Origin: Okapia johnstoni
Lineage: Eukaryota > Chordata > Mammalia > Artiodactyla > Giraffidae
Reading direction: 5' to 3'
DNA: 64,000 bases
Assembly (NCBI GenBank): GCA_024291935.2
Contig: CM044310.1
Span: 116,322,213-116,386,212, forward strand
Positions within the stretch are counted from its first letter, which is position 1. Every line of letters begins with the position of its first letter. Below the pieces are notes generated by a model, which saw only the letters and a program-made list of their open reading frames with translations, was not told where the DNA came from and did no database searches. Below, in pieces: positions 39,601 through 49,379 of this stretch. The position numbers and the translations under genes are program-made.

Positions 39601-40951
39601 CGTCCTCCTCACCAAAGCCACTGGCGTTCTCCAATAAGGGACATTTCTCCCATGGAACGGGAAACTGGAAGGAATTACTCAAGTAGAAGAGGATCCAGGC
39701 ATTGACCACATTCAAGAACAAGCCGGTGATGACGCACACCTGGGGGCCAGGGAGGAGGTGGCTGGGGAGGAAGGGAGGGGTCAGGAAAAAGGAGGGGACT
39801 TGACAGAGGATGGGGGAACTGAAGGGATCTGACCCATGGAAGTGCACTCTTGGGACCCATTCCAGGATGAGGGTTAGGATGGGGATGGGGTGTAAAGGGT
39901 AGGCCTGGGAGGCCCAGGGCTCCTCACCATGAAGCTTGTATACCCTATACCACCAGTCCAGGGACTGATGACCTTCCACACACCAATGCTGCCCTGATGC
40001 ATCCTCTGACCAGCTGCCATCTCCAGGAAGAGGAGAGGAATCCCAATCAAGAACAGCAAGAAGATGTAGATGATGAGAAAAATTCCTGTGCAGGAGATTC
40101 AAGGAGGAGCTCTCAGAACCAGCTGGCTTTTTGGTGCCTGGACTTCTTCATGGGTACAGAAAAACTCGTTCCCCACCAGTGACCTCCCTCAGGAGCACAG
40201 GCATCAGGGGTAAACTGTTTCCACATCCCTTACAGTTCCAGGCATCCAGTTCTTTGGTCTCTTAATTCCTGGAAGACCCAAACATCTAGTCTTCACCTCC
40301 ACCCTTGATCCAGGCTTCTAGCCCCACCATCCTCATATTCAGATATTCTGTACCTCTGCCCCTCTCATGGCCCTTCACGTTCAGGCATCTGACTCCTATC
40401 CTGCTCAGAATACCAAGTCTTTATCGTCTATAGGTCCCAGAGACCTTGGAGTTTGAAGTCTAGACAGGCCTCCATCTCGTCAGCCCCTTGCGGATCCATG
40501 GTTCCTGGTACCCAGACTTACCACCTCCGCTGTGAAGCCACAGGTAGCAAAAACTCCAGAGACTGGCTGGCCTCACGGTATAGCCCACCTGGGCCAGAAG
40601 GTACTCAACCTTGTTGGACCAGAATGGACGAGTAAAGAGAACTTCACTCTTTTCCTTCTCTGGCACCTGATCTTTCTCAGGTAAGACTCTCTGTTTCAGG
40701 ACTGGGGCAGCCTCTATCCCCATTACAGTGGTTGGCTTGGGTTGGCTGGCCCTGCTCTGAGCCTCAAAAGCTTGAGTCTCCCAGGCCTGAGCCCTCACAG
40801 CCCGGGCCTCAAAAGCCTGGACCTCTGAAACCCAGGCCGTCAGAGACCAGGTCCCTGTGCCCTTGTTTTCCAAAGTGGGAATTCCTGGGGAACTTTCAGC
40901 AGATGAGACTTTGGCCAGTGAAGTTCCTGAAGCCTGGGCCTCTGTTGTCAT
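21097..40951 (-). CDS. SLC6A16: SLC6A16 (NTT5) orphan transporter, predicted form lacking TM8-TM9
   Basis: SLC6-family membrane protein of unknown substrate. Coding exons on the minus strand: 40951-40522, 40085-39928, 39739-39613, 39395-39220, 38982-38872, 38697-38456, 23674-23546, 21730-21568 and 21357-21097. All borders are AG/GT. They join into one open frame of 598 codons ending TGA. The start MTTEAQ matches the human MKTEAQ start as remembered. Other human-like blocks are [37 protein letters not shown] and the tail [13 protein letters not shown]. The exons homologous to exons 7 and 8 of the left gene (389 bp) were not found in the 14.8-kb intron 38455-23675, and the next exon is 31 bp shorter at its 5' end. 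The net loss is 420 bp, exactly 140 codons. TM1 has lost the WRFP signature (W132-S133-F134-C135). It is either a streamlined non-transporting protein or an early pseudogene; the absence of stops favours the former. Confidence 0.85.
21568..21730 (-). CDS. SLC6A16: SLC6A16 exon encoding TM11
   Basis: A 163-bp exon, the same size and phase as 457-295 in the left gene. It reads [19 protein letters not shown], a hydrophobic helix, then TYVAWDSSI before GTAAGT. Confidence 0.85.
21950..22510. repeat. L2-like sequence in the SLC6A16 intron, matching the left gene's intron
   Basis: At 21970-22075 there is an L2-like stretch (TACCAGGGATTCTTCTAGTTGC, GTGAACAACACAGAC). At about 22270-22500 the sequence (TCTTCCTCCTTGGACTC ... 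ACTGACTCCAAGAACCACTGTCAG) pairs with about 940-1115 in the left gene. Confidence 0.45.
22510..23540. other. Intron with an L2/MIR-like pyrimidine-rich stretch
   Basis: No exon is seen. Phrases such as CAGGGGTCTGCTCAAATGTCACC, GAGGCCTTCCCTGTGATCC and ATGTAAACTCCCTGGGGACAAG (about 23125-23330) are typical of an L2 3' end. A related short piece (TTTCTGCTCAAATATCACCTCACCAGAGATGCCTTCCC) sits near 41871 in the SLC6A16 5' intron. Confidence 0.4.
23546..23674 (-). CDS. SLC6A16: SLC6A16 exon homologous to exon 9, shortened at 5' end
   Basis: It encodes [15 protein letters not shown] followed by TM10, and ends AGCAG|GTGATAG like the left gene (exon 9, 160 bp). Here the likely acceptor is TTTCAG at 23680-23675, 31 bp further in, leaving 129 bp. 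The sequence upstream of that AG no longer resembles the TM9 coding sequence. Joined to exon 6 it restores an AAC codon and stays in frame. Joined to an exon 8-type phase it would hit TGA at once. Confidence 0.7.
24470..24740 (+). repeat. BovB 3'-end fragment
   Basis: The plus strand carries CACTGGAAGGACTGATGCTG, GCTGAAGCTTCAATACTTGGGCCACC and a tail GAGTCACAAAGAGTCAGACATGAC. It codes for the C-terminal YFGHLMR region of BovB in decayed form. Confidence 0.75.
24740..26570. other. AT-rich intron sequence, mostly decayed repeats
   Basis: No coding exon was recognised. The stretch around 25570-26570 has L1-like wording (TAAATGATAGATGAAGGACTTAGCAG, ATATTAAAGTATTTTT). It was searched for SLC6A16 EL4/TM8 exons without success. 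Confidence 0.35.
26575..27210 (+). repeat. Two CHR-type SINEs in direct tandem
   Basis: The first starts GACTTCCCTGGTGGTACAG at about 26574 and ends with the CCAAAAAAAAAG tail near 26900. The second starts GACTTCCCTGGTAGCTC near 26929 and ends AAATAAAGATAAATAAATTTTT near 27210. Confidence 0.75.
27225..28350 (+). repeat. L1 ORF2 fragment
   Basis: Readable L1 wording includes GGCCCAGATGGCTCACTGG, CATCAACCTAGATTCAGCATCC, ATGATCAAGTGGAGTTTATTTC and ATAGATTCAATGCAATCTC. It ends in an A-tract near 28335-28352. No open frame. Confidence 0.6.
28375..29200 (+). repeat. Probable L1 5'-region fragment
   Basis: GGAAGTGGCCAAGAAGGTGCAGTAGAAAGACCCTGCACTCACCTCC resembles the start of an L1-type element. 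The remainder to 29200 is G/A-rich and of unclear family. No splice-flanked exon was seen. Confidence 0.35.
29215..31120 (+). repeat. L1 ORF2 C-terminal part and 3' UTR, split by a Bov-tA SINE and a TA microsatellite
   Basis: Ordered L1 phrases: AATAAATGGTGTTGGGAAAAC, TTAAAGACTTAAACATAAGACC, AGAAAATGGGCAGAGGACTG, TATTTCCCCAAGAAAATG and GGATCTAGAGGATATTACGC. A Bov-tA SINE is inserted at about 30385-30603, followed by (TA)n at 30606-30646. All frames are broken. Confidence 0.7.
31130..33030. other. SLC6A16 intron: decayed dispersed repeats
   Basis: The part near 32200-32450 is similar to 8960-9110. The piece at 32950-33035 reads GCTGTACACCTGAAACTAGC ... CATCAACTATACTTCAATTTTC, an L1 3' end. 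No exon homologous to SLC6 EL4 or TM8 was seen on the minus strand. Confidence 0.4.
33695..33850 (+). repeat. CHR-type SINE, internally shortened
   Basis: It starts GACTTCCCTGGTGGTCCAGTG, continues ATGGGTTCGATCCCTGATC and ends CACAGCCAAAAATAAAATAAAATAA. Confidence 0.75.
33850..34795. other. SLC6A16 intron sequence without recognised gene
   Basis: A piece at 33945-34110 (GTCAGACCTCCACATCTGCAG ... CATGGATTCAGCCAATCGCAG) has the wording of a DNA-transposon-derived MER/Tigger-like repeat. The rest is AT-rich and unassigned. Confidence 0.35.
34802..35022 (-). repeat. Bov-tA SINE
   Basis: The plus strand shows the reverse complement: GCTCAGTCATGTCCTACTC, GGACTGTAGCCCACCAGGC ... ACCACTGAGCCATCGAGGAAG. 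Confidence 0.8.
35140..35645 (+). repeat. MLT1-type (ERVL-MaLR) LTR
   Basis: Typical phrases run in order: CTCTTCCCATCAAGAGACAAAG, CCTTGAATCTGGGGTGTC, TTTGACCAAAAAAATGTAATAGCAG, GACATGTGAGTGAACCCACC, ACCCACAGAATCATAAGGAAATAATAAACC and AGCCACTTACTTTTGGAGTG. It is non-coding and lies in the long SLC6A16 intron. Confidence 0.6.
35645..36165. repeat. Decayed L1-like 3' sequence
   Basis: Wording such as ATTCACCAGTAGTAGAATGGG and CTGGAATATTATACAGCATT followed by ATGGATGAATCTTTCAAGC is that of an old L1 3' end. No open frame. Confidence 0.45.
36195..36370 (-). repeat. Bov-tA SINE, partial
   Basis: Reverse complement of Bov-tA: TACCCCATGGACTGTAGCTCACC ... TTTACCACCTGAGACACGAAGG. Confidence 0.8.
36845..37830 (+). 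mobile_element. BovB 3' half, broken reverse transcriptase
   Basis: It carries the BovB region from GGTCAGGAAGCAACAGTTAG through the RT end. Translation shows [40 protein letters not shown] and [10 protein letters not shown], then the 3' tail GTCGCAAAGAGTCAGACATG. Frameshifts and a stop split it into separate frames. The polymerase motif is altered to YEDDT around 37042. Confidence 0.8.
38456..38697 (-). CDS. SLC6A16: SLC6A16 exon 6 (TM6-TM7)
   Basis: A 242-bp exon with the start [12 protein letters not shown]6 SLGLGFGSI and [11 protein letters not shown]7, and the end [13 protein letters not shown]. It closes GAGAA|GTAAGG in phase 2. Human continues here into the EL4 exon. In this window the next compatible exon is 23674-23546. 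Confidence 0.85.
39928..40085 (-). CDS. SLC6A16: SLC6A16 exon 2 (TM2 and IL1)
   Basis: This 158-bp exon encodes a TM2 helix, then the [12 protein letters not shown] motif and GVWKVISPW. It is nearly the same as exon 2 of the left gene (4577-4420), and the flanking introns are also highly similar, unlike exons 3-6. Confidence 0.88.
40522..40951 (-). CDS. SLC6A16: First coding exon of SLC6A16 (N-terminus and TM1)
   Basis: This 430-bp exon has the ATG at 40951-40949. The frame stays open upstream to about 41029, but only a TTG is available there, so the ATG is chosen. Residues 43-67 form an imperfect Ala/Gln/Glu repeat ([19 protein letters not shown]). TM1 follows [16 protein letters not shown]. 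Compared with the left gene, the GLxxxWRFP region reads RPASLWSFC. Confidence 0.85.
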
Positions 40952-41114
40952 TTCAGGCTGACTTTCAGGAGCAGCTCCAACTTTTGCAAGGGAGGATTTG
41001 ATTTTGTCAGTAGACCTTAAAGACACCAAAAACTAGATTTTAGATTTTCGAGTGAAAAGATGACTGAGTTCCAAAACAATCCTCAACACCTCCTAAGGAA
41101 ACCTTCCATTTCTG

Positions 41115-41575
41115 TCCCTGTGTGTATATGCTAAGTCACTTCAGTCATGTCCGACTCTTTGTGACCCCATGGACTGCAGCTCGCCAGGCTCCTCTGTCCA
41201 TGGGATTCTTCAAGCAACGGTCCTGGAGTGGGTTGCCATTCCCTCCTCCAGGGGACCTTCCCAACCCAGAGATCAAAGCCACATCTCCTGCATTGGCAGA
41301 TGGATTCTCTGCCACTGAGCCACCTGGGAAATCCCAAATTTTACCATGTATGTGTGTGTGCTAAGTGGCTTCAGTCATATCTGATTCTGTGCAATCCTAT
41401 GGACTGTAGCCCACCAGGCTTCTCTGTCCATGGGATTCTTCTCCAGGCAAGAATACTGAAGTGGGTTGCCATGCCCTCCTCCAGGGGATCTTCCCAACTG
41501 AGGGATCAAACCCGCATCTCTTATGTCTCCTGCGTTGGTAGGTGGGTTATTTACCACTAGCACCACTGGGAAGAC
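41115..41575 (-). repeat. Two Bov-tA SINEs in tandem just upstream of the SLC6A16 first coding exon
   Basis: The first unit (about 41120-41335) ends CACTGAGCCACCTGGGAAATCCC. The second (about 41345-41575) ends TAGCACCACTGGGAAGACCC. Both are reverse complements of Bov-tA and lie within 200-650 bp of the exon border. Confidence 0.8.
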
Positions 41576-41579
41576 CCAT

Positions 41580-43060
41580 TTCTGTCTCTACCACCACTGA
41601 AATTCAAAGCACAAAAGAATCTTTCACGTAAGTTTTACTTCTTAGAAACATTTCAGTGCAAGGGATAAAGACAAACAGACAAGCTAGTAGTGAGGAATCC
41701 CATTCAAAAAGTTTCTGCAAACTTTGAGGTACACTCCATACAGAGGATAGTACTATTTGTAGTGGGCTTCTGAATCAAAGAAAGGACTTTAATACTAAAT
41801 CTGCCTGGTAAACCAATCTTAGGAAAGCTGCTGTACTTCTCTGAGCTGTTTCACCTGTAAAACACTCAGGTTTCTGCTCAAATATCACCTCACCAGAGAT
41901 GCCTTCCCCGCCAACCTATCTAGAATAGTAGCTACCTACCCACAACTCTCTCCATCCAACCTACTTGTATTTTTCTTCACAGCATTTATCACCTCTTGAT
42001 GTGATTATCTCTTGACGGTTAGTCTAGCCACAGTCTAACCGTGCTCCCTACCCCACTGCTCTGTCCCCAACAAGTGGATGGTGCTTTACCTCATATCTGG
42101 GACCACTTTCCTCTCTGTTCTCTGTGCTCCACCACTCTGACCTGTTGCTGGCTCTTCAAATGCTCTACAAGAGAACAGGCAAGGATCGTGATGGAAAAGG
42201 AAAGGGAAAACACAGGGTGTGGAAGAGGGGAAGAGAGAGGAAACTGGAGTTTTCTTTCAGAGGAGGAAAGAGTATGCCATCCAAAAGCAGAGGCAGCAAG
42301 TAGGTGCCAAGACAGCACAGGCACGTCGGGGTCACAAGGATAAATCAACTGTGAGACACACTGTTTCCAAAGAGTTCTTAAGTCGCTCAGGAAATGCTTA
42401 CATTTCAATGATAGGTTAAAAAAAATAAAACTCAGATATAAATTTCCATCTTTAGTTCTATCTCTACTACATTTTAAAATGCAATGAAAAAAAAAGAGTT
42501 AAAAAAATACAAGAAAAGGCTGAAAGAAAATACATTAATATATAGAAGACAACAGGATTATAGGTATTTTTATAGACTTCCCTCTGATTTTAAATCAGTC
42601 TAGTAAATTGTCTAAAAGTGTTACTTTAATAATCAAGAAAAATATGTATCAATAAATAAAAATTAAAAATAAAATGATGATACTGGACACAGAAGTCAAA
42701 TTGAAAGAGCTCCCATCAGCCAAATCTTGGACAACTGGAGCATCAAGATAAATAATAACAGATAAGAACCCATGGACTAAAATAAGAATCTATGAATCCA
42801 CAGTGATATAAATAAGGAGAAGGAAAATCTCTTCCTTACAGTAAAATGCAAACTAATAAATGCATAGGAATGATGAAATTAGAAAATTATCATTTGCCAT
42901 GAGTAATAATTGACTCAAGTAAGAATCGTTAATCGTTGCTCATTCAAGAAAGTTTGACAGGGACAAAAATAAGTGCTTAGTATTAATGTGTCTCCCCACG
43001 AAATACTCTCCTCCCCACCAAATAGAAAAATAGTATCTTTACAGTGTTAAACACTGCCTT
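41580..43060. other. SLC6A16 5' intron, no gene recognised
   Basis: An L2/MIR-like bit is near 41865-42005 (CTCAAATATCACCTCACCAGAGATGCC). The remainder is unassigned and AT-rich after 42420. Confidence 0.4.
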
Positions 43061-43069
43061 AACCAAGTA

Positions 43070-43355
43070 ATCGGAGAAGGCACTGGCACCCCACTCCAGT
43101 ACTCTTGCCTGGAAAATCCCATGGACGGAGGAACCTAGTAGGCTGCAGTCCATGGGGTCGCAAAGGGTTGGACAGGACTGAGCGAGTTCACTTTCACTTT
43201 TCACTTTCACGCATTGGAGAAGGAAATGGCAACCCACTCCAGTGTTCTTGCCTGGAGAATCCCAGGGACGGTGGAGCCTGGTGGGCTGCCGTCTGTGGGG
43301 TTGCACAGAGTCAGACACGACTGAAGCGACTTAGCAGCAGCAGCAGCAGCAACCA
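43070..43355 (+). repeat. Bov-A2-type dimeric SINE
   Basis: Two related units: GGAGAAGGCACTGGCACCCC ... TTCACTTTCAC, then GGAGAAGGAAATGGCAACCC ... GACACGACTGAAGCGACTTAG. The end is an (AGC)n tract at about 43333-43352. Confidence 0.8.
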
Positions 43356-44329
43356 AGTAATGAAAGTCAATTGATACCATTTGCTTCCTGATATGAGGCA
43401 CTGAGAAGAACACAACATCATTTCAGTGGTATTCCTGCCAAAAATGTACAACCAGAATCTAATCATAAAGAAACATCACCAACCCAAACTGAGGGACATT
43501 CTATAAAGTAACTGACCTGTATGCATTAAAAATGTTGAAGTCAGGAAGACAAGAAAAGACAAAAGAATTTGAAGTCCAAAATTACAACTGCAAGCCTGAA
43601 ATTATGTCAAAACAAGAAATTAACACTGGAACTTGAAAAACATCTGGGTTGGACTTCTAGTGTCTGATTCTCACGTAAGGAGCTTGTAAGGAGGCCCTGC
43701 CACTCCATCTTAATGAGTAAAAATCTGAACAGACTGAAAAACCAGCAACTCTTGTTGGATCCCTAAGGGAAGTGAGGACACTGCCCTTAAGACTGGAGAG
43801 ACAGATAAGCAAATACAAAAATTCACTGAATAACAGAATATCAGAGGAAAAAATCCCCTTGGGTTTCCAGCAAGGGAAGGGGAAAAAAGAACCGTTTTAG
43901 TGTTATATTTTTCATAATTAAAAAATGAAGAAGAAGAACCACTTTGAACCACTCTAGAACACTCTGTTCTTAATAATGCCTGCCCTCAAGAAAAACTAGC
44001 TAACCAGAGCCTCATCTGTTAATATCAGAGTCAAACTGACCTAGGGTAAGGAAATACCCAACTCCAGCCCACTCTAGACATCCTGTCCCCCCTAAAAGGG
44101 AAGGGGAAAAACAAAAACCTGAGAAACATTTGTAAAGTTCACAGTCCAGAAACAGGCACTAAAAGACTAAGATCTAGTCACAGGATTACTGAACATTTCC
44201 CCTCACCCTACAACTCACCACATTACTAAAGGCTGATTTACAGTAGTTTACCATTACATCAAGTTCAGGCTATTACGGAAAAAATTAAAAGGCATACCAA
44301 AAGGTAAAAAAAAAAAACACACACAATTT

Positions 44330-47300
44330 GAAGAGAGAACAAAGATTAGAACCAGACATGGTTGGGATGTTGAAATCATCAGAACAGGGATTTAAAATAA
44401 CTATGATTAATATGTTAAGGGCTCTAAATAATTAAGTACACAGCATGCAAGAACAGATGGGCAATGTGAGCAGAAAGATGGAAATCCTAAGAAAGAACCA
44501 AAAAGGACTGACAGAGATTAAAAAAATACTGTAACAGAAATGAAGAATATTTTTGATGGGTTTATTTGTAGACTAAACATGGCTGAGAAAATAATCTCTG
44601 AGCTTGAGAATATCTCAAATAGAAGCCTCCAAATCTGAAAAGCAAGGAGAACAAAGACTGAAAATCAGCAGGCAGAAGATAAATAAAGATAGAGTGAAAC
44701 TCAACAACACCACCAATCAAAAGGATACAACTGGCATTTACAGATTACTTCATCCAGTAACAACAGAATAGACATTTTTCTCAAGTTCATTCACCACAAC
44801 AGACCATATTCTGAGCCATAAAACACCTTAACAAATTTCAGATTTATCTGAAGTCGTACAATGTCTGCTTTCAGTCTACAATCAAATTAAACTAGAACTA
44901 GATGAAATAGACTGATTCCTTGAAAGACACAGTCTTCCAAAACTCATACAAGACGAAACAATCTAAATAGGTCTGTCTCTATTAAAGAAGTTGAACAAAT
45001 AATAACCTTACAAAACAGAAAGCACAAGACCCAGATGGGTTCACTAATGAATTCTATCAACAATTTAGGGAAGAAATTATACTGATTTTCTACAATCTCT
45101 CAGAGGACAGAAGCAGACGGAATAACTCTATGCGAGTCACGTTCGACTCTGTGACCCCATGGACTGTAGCTTGCCAGTATCTCTGACCATGGAATCTCCC
45201 AGGTAAGAAGAGTAGAGCACGTTACCATTTCCTTTTTCAGGGGATCTTCCCGATCCAGGGATTGAACCCACAACGGGAGGCGGATTCTTTACCACCGAGC
45301 CACCAGGGAAGCCCATTGTCCCTATTAGTATAACAAAATTGTCTTTGAGAGAAAGAGTATTATCAGATATAAAGAAGGACATTTACTCATAATAAAAGGT
45401 CAATTCATCATGAAGATAATATTTACAAATGTATTCAAACATGAAAGTCTAAAAACACATGAAGCAAAAGTTTACAAAAGTTAAAGAAAAACTAAATTCC
45501 AGAATCATAATATTAATAGAAGTTAGCACTCTTTCAGTAACTGGCAGGAAAAAAGAAGACAAAAATATCAGTAGAGATGAAGATCCAAAAACGTTATCAG
45601 CAGCTTTGGCCTAATTGATATTTACAGAACCTCAGACTTGCAGAACACATTTCAACCATAAAACACATATCAATAAATTCTCAAGGATTAAAATCACACA
45701 GAGTATATTCTCTGACTGCAATGTTAGTAAATTTAAAATCAATAACAACATATTGAAGGAAACTTCAAATACTTAGAAATTGAAGAATATACTACCGGGA
45801 CTTCCCTTGGTGGTCCACTGGTTAACACCCTGTGCTCCCAGTGCAGGGGGTCCAGGATTCAATCCCTGGTCAGGGAAGTAGATTCCACATTCTGCAACTT
45901 AAGATCCCGAATGCCACAACAAAAATCAAAAATCCCATGTGCCACAACTGAGACTTGGCACAGCCAAATAAATAAAATATTTTTAAAAAAGAATATATTA
46001 TAAACAATCCAGGGGTCAAAGAATAAATCACAAAGAACTTATAAAACATTTTAAACTGAAGGATAATAAAATTATAAAATGCCAAAATTTGTGGAATACA
46101 GCAAAAGCAATGCTTTGAGAGAATTTTATAACTTTATCTGCTGATATTAGAACAGAAAAGAGGTTTGAAATCATTGTCTGAGGGACTTCTCTGGTGGTCC
46201 GGTGGTTAAGAATCCACCTGCCAACACAGGGGACACTGGTTCAATCCCTGGTTCAGGAGCTAAAATCCCACATGCCACAGGGCAACGAGGCCCATGCGCC
46301 ACAACTACTGAGCCCACGTGCCATAGAGCCCATTCTCCACCATAAGACAAGCCACCACAATGAGAAGCCTGGGCACCGCAACTAGAGAGTAGCCCCTGCT
46401 CACCACAACTAGACAAAGCCCGAGTGCAGAAACAAAGAGCCCGAGCGCCACACTGAAGACCCAGTGCAGCCGAAAATAAATCAGTAAAGGGTGAAAGAGA
46501 AGACAGACAACTGATGAAAGTAAGAAAGCCAGAACTGGCTCTTTGAAATGGTCAACAAAATGGGTAAACCCCACAATAGATTGATGGGACAAAAAGAGAT
46601 ATGCACATCCCCAGTATTAGGAATGAAAGAGGATTATTACTACATATCCTATAGATATTAAAAGGATAATAAGAAAATATTTCATGCCAACAAACTTAAC
46701 AACTTAGATGAAATGGGGCAATTCCTTAAAAATACAACTTAACAAAACTGATATCCAATGACATGGGAAATCTGTATAGTCCTATGACTATTAAATAAAT
46801 TGCATTCCTTATCAAAATCCCTCCCACCAAGAAAATTCCAGGCCCAGATGGTTTCAATTAGTGAATTTTATAGAATATTGGAAGAAAAAAAAATAACACC
46901 AAGTATAAGTACTTTCGAAAACAGAAGAGGAGGAAACACTTCCCAGTACATTTTATAAGGCTACCATGACCCTAATGACTAAACTTGATAAAGATATTAG
47001 TAAAAGAGACCATTTAAGACCAATATCTTCATGAACATAGATGAAGACAAAAATCCTCAACAAAAATTACAAAGCAAATCCTGAAATATACAAAAGGGGT
47101 AATAACTAACGATAACATGGAGTTTATCCCAGAAATGCAAGGTTGGTTTAACATACAAAAGTAGCAATGTAGGGAACTTCCCTGGCAGTCCAATGCTTAA
47201 GATTCCGTGCTCCCAATGCAGGGGTGCTGCTTTGACCCGATTGGAGAACTAAGATCCTGCATATCCCACCACATGGCAAAAAAAGTAGCAATGTAATTCG

Positions 47301-47520
47301 GAAATAAACCCATAAGCATATGGACTTTGATTCTTGAAATAGAGTACAAAGACATCCAACTGGAAAAGAAAGGTCCTTTCTGGAATAACTTAATTATCCA
47401 AATAAGAAAAAAAAGAATGAAACTCAAATCCTATTTCATGCCATACACAAAGACTAATTTTATATGAATCATCAATCTAAATGTAAAATCTAAAACTAAA
47501 AAGCATTTAAAAGAAAACCT
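44330..47520 (+). repeat. L1 remnants with nested SINEs
   Basis: L1 wording includes GAGAATATCTCAAATAGAAGCC, TTTCTCAAGTTCATTCACCACAACAG, CACCAAGAAAATTCCAGGCCCAGATGG and GGAGTTTATCCCAGAAATGC. SINEs inside: Bov-tA minus at 45124-45316; CHR type plus at about 45798-45985, 46182-46485 and 47174-47285. No open frame. Confidence 0.55.
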
Positions 47521-47549
47521 AAGAGCCTCAGTCAGACAGGTGCAGAGTC

Positions 47550-48590
47550 ACTTCTGGAAGTAACACCATGATGGCTGCCCAAGGAGAACCCCAAGTTCAG
47601 TTCAAACTTGTATTGGTTGGTGATGGTGGTACTGGAAAACTACAGTCATGAAATGTCATCTGACTGGTGAATTTGAGAAGTATGTAGCTACCTTGGGTGT
47701 TGAGGTCCATCCTCTCTTGTGTTCCACACCAACAGAGGACCGATTAAGTTCAGTGTATGGGATACAGCCAGTCAGGAGAAATGTGGTGGACTGAGAGATG
47801 GCTATGATATACAAGCTTAGTGTGCCATTATAATGTTTTATGTAACAGCAAGAGTTTACTTACAAGAATATGCCTAACTGGCATAGAGATCCTGTACGAG
47901 TGTGTGAGAACATCATGATTGTGCTGTGTGGCAACAAAGTGGATATTAAGGACAGAAAGGTTAAGGCAAAGTCAACTGTCTTCCACCAAAAGAAGAATCT
48001 TCAGTACTATGACATTTCTGCCAAAATAACTACGACTTGGAAAATCCCTTCCTCTGGCTTGCCAGAAAACTGATTGGAGACCCTAACTTGGAGTTTGTCG
48101 CCATGCCTGCTCTTGCCCCGCCAGAGCTGGTCATGGACCCAGCCTTGGCAGCACAGTACCAGCATGATTTAGAGGTTGCTCAGACAACTGCTCTCCCAGA
48201 TGAAGATGACGACCTATGAGAAAGTGAAGCTGGGGTCCAGCGTCAGAAGTCTAGTTTTATAGGGAACTGTCCTTTGATGTCAGTGGTGCAGCATGTTTGC
48301 CACTTTATTATATAGCTAAGCAGAACGTGTGCTTAATCTTTGGATGCTGAAGGAGATGGATGGGCTTTGGAGTGAATGTGGCAGTTTAAAAAAAAAAAAA
48401 ACACCTTCATTTTTTGGACCTGCATATTTAGGTGTTTTGGAACACAGTTGTTTCCTCCTTGAGTTTCAAATATAAGACCGCTATAGTCACATGACAATAC
48501 TGAGAAGTGGAATCTTGTTTGTTATTGTCATTCCCATTCCTTTTCATTTAGAATCAGAAGTTTATTTCAAATATCAAAAAAAAAAAAGAA
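47550..48590 (+). pseudogene. RAN: RAN GTPase processed pseudogene
   Basis: Intronless copy of the nuclear-transport GTPase RAN. It starts [24 protein letters not shown] at 47571 and can be followed by its broken frames to the acidic end LPDEDDDL and TGA at 48219. About 350 bp of RAN 3' UTR and an A-rich tail at about 48577-48590 follow. A deletion and frameshift sit at the P-loop (after GGTACTGGAAAA), with further indels before the [14 protein letters not shown] block (about 47930). The intact 48037-48219 frame holds the C-terminal [22 protein letters not shown] region. It lies in the same direction as CD37 and opposite to SLC6A16. Non-functional. Confidence 0.93.
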
Positions 48591-48669
48591 AGGAAACATG
48601 AGAGAGTCCCTTCATGACTTAAGGGCGGGCGAAAGTTTCAAGTGTAGAACGTGAAGTGCAATAATCTTT

Positions 48670-49030
48670 AGAACTCACTCATTTAGATTTCACAAAGTTA
48701 AAAAACTCTGCTCATCAAGAAACTTAAGAAAATTAATAGGCAAAGTCAGAGACTAGGAGAAAATGATCCTGAGATACATAGATGACAGAAGACTTGTATT
48801 TAGGGAATGTAAACAACTACTGCTTAATTAAAAGATAAAACAGTAGTAGGGGTATAAGAGGTACAAACTACTATGTACATAATAAATAAACTACAAGGAT
48901 ACATTGTGCAACACAGGGAATATAGACAATGTTTTTAATAACTATAAACTGAGTATAACCCTTAGATCTTGTGAATCACTATGTTGTACATTTGAAACTT
49001 ATATAATATATCAACTATATGTTAATTTTT
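48670..49030. repeat. Decayed L1 3' end
   Basis: Wording such as ATTGTGCAACACAGGGAATATAG and TGTTGTACATTTGAAACTTATATAATATATCAACTATATG is the end of an artiodactyl L1. Confidence 0.5.
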
Positions 49031-49047
49031 AAAAGATGTACAATTAG

Positions 49048-49300
49048 GACTTCCCTGATGGTCCAGATGTTAAGAATCCACCTGCTGATGAAAAGAACAC
49101 AAGTTTGACCCCTGGCCCTGGAAGATTTCACATGTCTCCAGGCAACTAAGCCCATGCACCACAACTACTGAACCCACACACCCTAGAGCCTGTGCTCTGC
49201 AACAGGAGAAGCCACCACAATGAGCAGCCCTTGCACTGCAACTAGAGAATAGCCTGTACAGCAACAGACCCAACACAGCAAAAAATAAATATAGATAAGT
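49048..49300 (+). repeat. CHR-type SINE
   Basis: Begins GACTTCCCTGATGGTCCAG and ends CAACACAGCAAAAAATAAATATAG. Confidence 0.75.
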
Positions 49301-49379
49301 AAAAACTATAAAAAAGGAAAGAAAGCACAAATAACCAGTATCAGGAATAAAAGAAGGGGGCATTATTATAGATGCTGCA

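Noticed and set aside
40952..41029. Upstream extension of the SLC6A16 frame to 41029
   Set aside because: The codon at 41029 is TTG, not ATG. The in-frame ATG at 40951 matches the human start, and a likely splice acceptor lies near 41012.
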